DNA from: an uncultured Acidobacteriia bacterium
GTDB lineage: Bacteria > Acidobacteriota > Terriglobia > Bryobacterales > Bryobacteraceae
Assembly (NCBI GenBank): GCA_903929755.1
Contig: CAIYVZ010000153.1
Coordinates: 1-64,000 of the forward strand
Direction of reading: 5' to 3'
DNA: 64,000 bases
Shown here: positions 62,234-64,000 of the stretch, in pieces
Position numbering within the stretch: position 1 is the first letter of the stretch
Layout of the letters: each line of letters starts with the position of its first letter
Program-made: the position numbers and the translations under genes
Notes under the pieces: generated by a model
The model's input: only the letters and a program-made list of their open reading frames with translations
Told to the model about the DNA's origin: nothing
Database searches by the model: none

Positions 62234-62314
62234 ATGGTCTTCTCGATGTTGATCGTATGCCTGCTAATACTCAGGCTGCGACGGTTAAAGATTAAAATCG
62301 ACTTCCGGTTTTAG
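62234..62314 (+). CDS. 26-residue hydrophobic-basic membrane peptide
   Basis: A tiny open frame: ATG at 62234, TAG at 62312-62314. It reads MVFSMLIVCLLILRLRRLKI then KIDFRF, a single membrane segment followed by an Arg/Lys-rich tail. A near-perfect ribosome site (GGAGG, 62221-62225) stands 8 nt upstream. A 10-pair hairpin (62327-62359) lies just past the stop, and another hairpin lies upstream, making it look like a free-standing small-protein gene. It could be a toxin-type peptide (type I TA or ion-channel-like) or a regulatory small protein. It is too short to assign to a family. Confidence 0.5.
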   Translation: MVFSMLIVCLLILRLRRLKIKIDFRF

Positions 62315-62326
62315 TCCGTAACCGTA

Positions 62327-62359
62327 AGGAGGCTGGCGGCTTGCACCCGCTGGCCTCCT
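62327..62359. terminator. Hairpin after the 26-residue peptide gene
   Basis: Stem of seven outer pairs (AGGAGGC with GCCTCCT) and four inner pairs (GCGG with CCGC) separated by a 2-nt internal mismatch, loop of seven. It lies between convergent genes, with a T-rich run (ATTTTT) about 25 nt downstream. Confidence 0.55.
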
Positions 62360-62394
62360 CAACATCAAATTACCACATTTTTCGCCAGTCGCAA

Positions 62395-63183
62395 CTAAAA
62401 CTCCTTGAGCCGGAAATTCCGATACTCCACCTTCATCGGCCCGCCAACGTGCACCTGCACCCCGATCAACCCTGCCGCCATCCTGCCTGGTTTATCCGCC
62501 GAACCCTGCCCGCCATCGTCCACCACCACGCACATCGTCTTGCCGTTCAGGACATGCGTCAGAACATTCCCCCGCGCCAGAATGTGATACGAATTCCAGT
62601 CGGCCCGAATCGCGGTGGCAAGCTCCTTGTCCTCCCCGAGGGAGGCCAGAACGATCGGCTTCCGCCCCTCCACCACGCGCGTCATCTGCCCCCGAGTGGC
62701 CAGGAACAGCCGCCCCTTCTCTTCGTAATTCTGGCCCGTGTAGACGTTCCGGCCATCGATATCGGCCTGGTACCCGCGCATCGCAAATTTGTTCGAAGGC
62801 GTCACCGGGTCCGGCACCACCACGCTCCGGTAGTTGATCCCGCTGTTCCCCCCGGAAGTAATCCGGTAATCCGCCTTCAGCTCAAAATCCCGAGGCTGCC
62901 CGCCCCGCCAAATAATGAAGGTATTGCTTTTCACAATGGTCTGCGGCGTAATCTCGCCCACCATGTTGCCGTCCTCCACCCGCCAGTAGACCGGATCGCC
63001 CTCCCAGCCGTCGAAGTTCTTCCCGTTGAAGATAGACCGGAACCCCGATTCCTCTCCCACCAACGCCTCCGGGCGATCACTCTGCTTCGGTTTATAGGGC
63101 TCCGTGCCCTGCTGGGCCACCAGCGGCAGAGCCAGTGACGACAGCAATGACTTGAGAAAAGGACGACGTGATACGAATGTCAT
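62395..63183 (-). CDS. DUF1080 (3-keto-disaccharide hydrolase-like) exported protein
   Basis: A 262-residue jelly-roll protein of the DUF1080 family. The N-terminus SRRPFLKSLLSSLALPLVAQ is a Tat-like signal. Family blocks include FRSIFNGKNFDGWEGDPVYW, NMVGEITP, FIIWRGGQPRDFELKADYRI, GNSGINYRS and KVEYRNFRLKEF. Recognised relatives act on 3-keto-glycosides. TGA TAGCGT (63200-63192) ends 8 nt before the ATG with no ribosome site. It converges with the small-peptide gene. Confidence 0.9.
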   Translation of the reverse strand: MTFVSRRPFLKSLLSSLALPLVAQQGTEPYKPKQSDRPEALVGEESGFRSIFNGKNFDGWEGDPVYWRVEDGNMVGEITPQTIVKSNTFIIWRGGQPRDFELKADYRITSGGNSGINYRSVVVPDPVTPSNKFAMRGYQADIDGRNVYTGQNYEEKGRLFLATRGQMTRVVEGRKPIVLASLGEDKELATAIRADWNSYHILARGNVLTHVLNGKTMCVVVDDGGQGSADKPGRMAAGLIGVQVHVGGPMKVEYRNFRLKEF

Positions 63184-63215
63184 GACTGTCTACGCTATCA
63201 TTACCGCTTTGACGC

Positions 63216-64000
63216 TTGAGTCGTCGGAAAAAGAGGAAGATCCTGGGAATCGAGAGCGCAGCACGTAATCCGGAATTCCAGAGGCTCATCCGCCTGCAGA
63301 CGGAAGCCTTTGCCAAGAACACGCCGTACCACAGCCTGGAACTGCTGGACGGCACCATCATCCCCGGCATCATCCCGGTCCCCAACCTCCAGGCGCGACT
63401 CGCCGCCTACCCCTTACCGGAAGACCTTCGCGGACGCCGCGTCCTCGACATCGGCGCCGCCTCCGGCTGGAACAGCTTCGAATGTGAACGTCGCGGTGCC
63501 GAAGTCGTCGCCATCGACTGCGTGGAATACGAAGAACTCCTCGCCGTGAAACGCCTCCGCGACTCTAAAATTGAATACGCCATCCTCGACGTGGAAGAAC
63601 TCACGCCGGAGCGCTTCGGCTTCTTCGACTACGTCCTCTTTTTCGGCGTTTTCTACCACCTCCGCCACCCCCTCTGGGCCATGGAGAACGTCTGCGCTGT
63701 CACACGCGGTACCGCCTTCATCGAGTCCTACGTGATTGACGACGCGCCAGACCCCACGCGCTGCCATATGGAGTTCTACGAAAACGACGAACTCGGCGGC
63801 CAGATCGACAATTGGTGCGGCCCCACGGTGGACTGCCTGATGGCGATGACGCGCTCCGCTGGCTTTCCCCGCGTCGATTTCCTCTACGCCAACTCCCGCC
63901 GCGGAGGCCTCATCGCCCACCGACGCTGGGAACCCGTCACGCCCCGCAGTGACGCGAAACCGCCCTTCCTCTGCTCCGCCGTCAACAACCGGCACAACGA
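63216..64000 (+). CDS. Class I SAM-dependent methyltransferase, CmoB/DUF1698-like (3' end outside window)
   Basis: An open frame of 261 codons without a stop before the window edge. It shows RRVLDIGAASGWNSFECERR (SAM-binding motif I), VVAIDCVE, LDVEELTP and FGVFYHLRHPLW, the pattern of DUF1698 and tRNA-mo5U34-type methyltransferases. The start is not settled: a TTG at 63216 is the first in-frame standard start and has TATCAT (63196-63201) upstream; no ATG fits. Real target could be tRNA or a small molecule. It is divergent from DUF1080, whose start is 32 bp away. Confidence 0.85.
   Translation, partial: MSRRKKRKILGIESAARNPEFQRLIRLQTEAFAKNTPYHSLELLDGTIIPGIIPVPNLQARLAAYPLPEDLRGRRVLDIGAASGWNSFECERRGAEVVAIDCVEYEELLAVKRLRDSKIEYAILDVEELTPERFGFFDYVLFFGVFYHLRHPLWAMENVCAVTRGTAFIESYVIDDAPDPTRCHMEFYENDELGGQIDNWCGPTVDCLMAMTRSAGFPRVDFLYANSRRGGLIAHRRWEPVTPRSDAKPPFLCSAVNNRHN

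Overview
The window looks like a chromosomal segment of a soil- or plant-litter-type Acidobacteriota, most likely of the Bryobacterales/Solibacter group. This rests on gene content: three very large Oar-type TonB-dependent receptors with an N-terminal carboxypeptidase-regulatory domain, a DUF1501 + DUF1549/DUF1553 (cytochrome-c type) pair, DUF1080, Tat-exported sugar isomerases and amidohydrolases, and a GC-rich sequence with many minus-strand genes. Core genes are rplA-rplJ-rplL-rpoB-rpoC, der, infC, queD and a DinG-type helicase. No rRNA, tRNA, CRISPR array or complete insertion sequence was seen.

Layout. 1-3.6 kb: start of a DUF4160 gene, a GH13 amylase, a sugar isomerase and an internally deleted carboxylesterase relic. 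3.6-14.8 kb: the rplA-rplJ-rplL-rpoB-rpoC block on the minus strand, with an extended -10 promoter before rplA, a terminator-like hairpin plus a new promoter between rplL and rpoB, and a strong terminator after rpoC. 14.9-23.6 kb: a TonB receptor, two SDR oxidoreductases, a GH10 xylanase with tandem N-terminal beta-sandwich regions, and an exported cupin. 23.7-28.7 kb: a PQQ dehydrogenase relic and a stress/redox group (site-2 protease with CBS domains, heme-binding protein, YflT-like protein, tandem universal stress protein, small monooxygenase-like protein). 29-37.2 kb: an FCD/GntR regulator facing away from a DUF1501/DUF1553 pair and a second TonB receptor. 37.3-43.6 kb: an RmlA-type nucleotidyltransferase, amidohydrolase, gamma-glutamyltransferase, and a cytochrome c + PQQ alcohol dehydrogenase operon. 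43.6-49 kb: a small possible peptide/membrane-protein pair, a third TonB receptor and two coupled small genes. 49-51.5 kb: a compact defence-like cluster (Xre-RES toxin-antitoxin, Swt1-type HEPN protein, FFDPDNG protein). 51.6-64 kb: glucarate dehydratase, queD-dinG, a VbhA-Fic toxin-antitoxin pair wedged before der, a BNR protein + sugar isomerase pair, infC with an Ala/Pro tail coupled to a beta-helix protein, a previously unlisted 26-residue peptide gene, DUF1080, and a CmoB-like methyltransferase running off the end.

The biology implied is export-heavy carbohydrate scavenging (GH13, GH10, TonB receptors, glucarate and PQQ alcohol oxidation feeding c-type cytochromes), with toxin-antitoxin and defence genes inserted between housekeeping genes. 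A recurring signal at many genes is a -10-like hexamer (often TGn + TAnnnT) ending 6-9 nt before the start codon with no Shine-Dalgarno sequence. This suggests widespread leaderless transcription, and I used it to choose several starts. The strongest candidates for undescribed biology are the HEPN + FFDPDNG pair beside Xre-RES (48987-51533), the hydrophobic Cys/Gly peptide coupled to a 3-TM protein (43850-44292), and the 26-aa membrane peptide gene at 62234.
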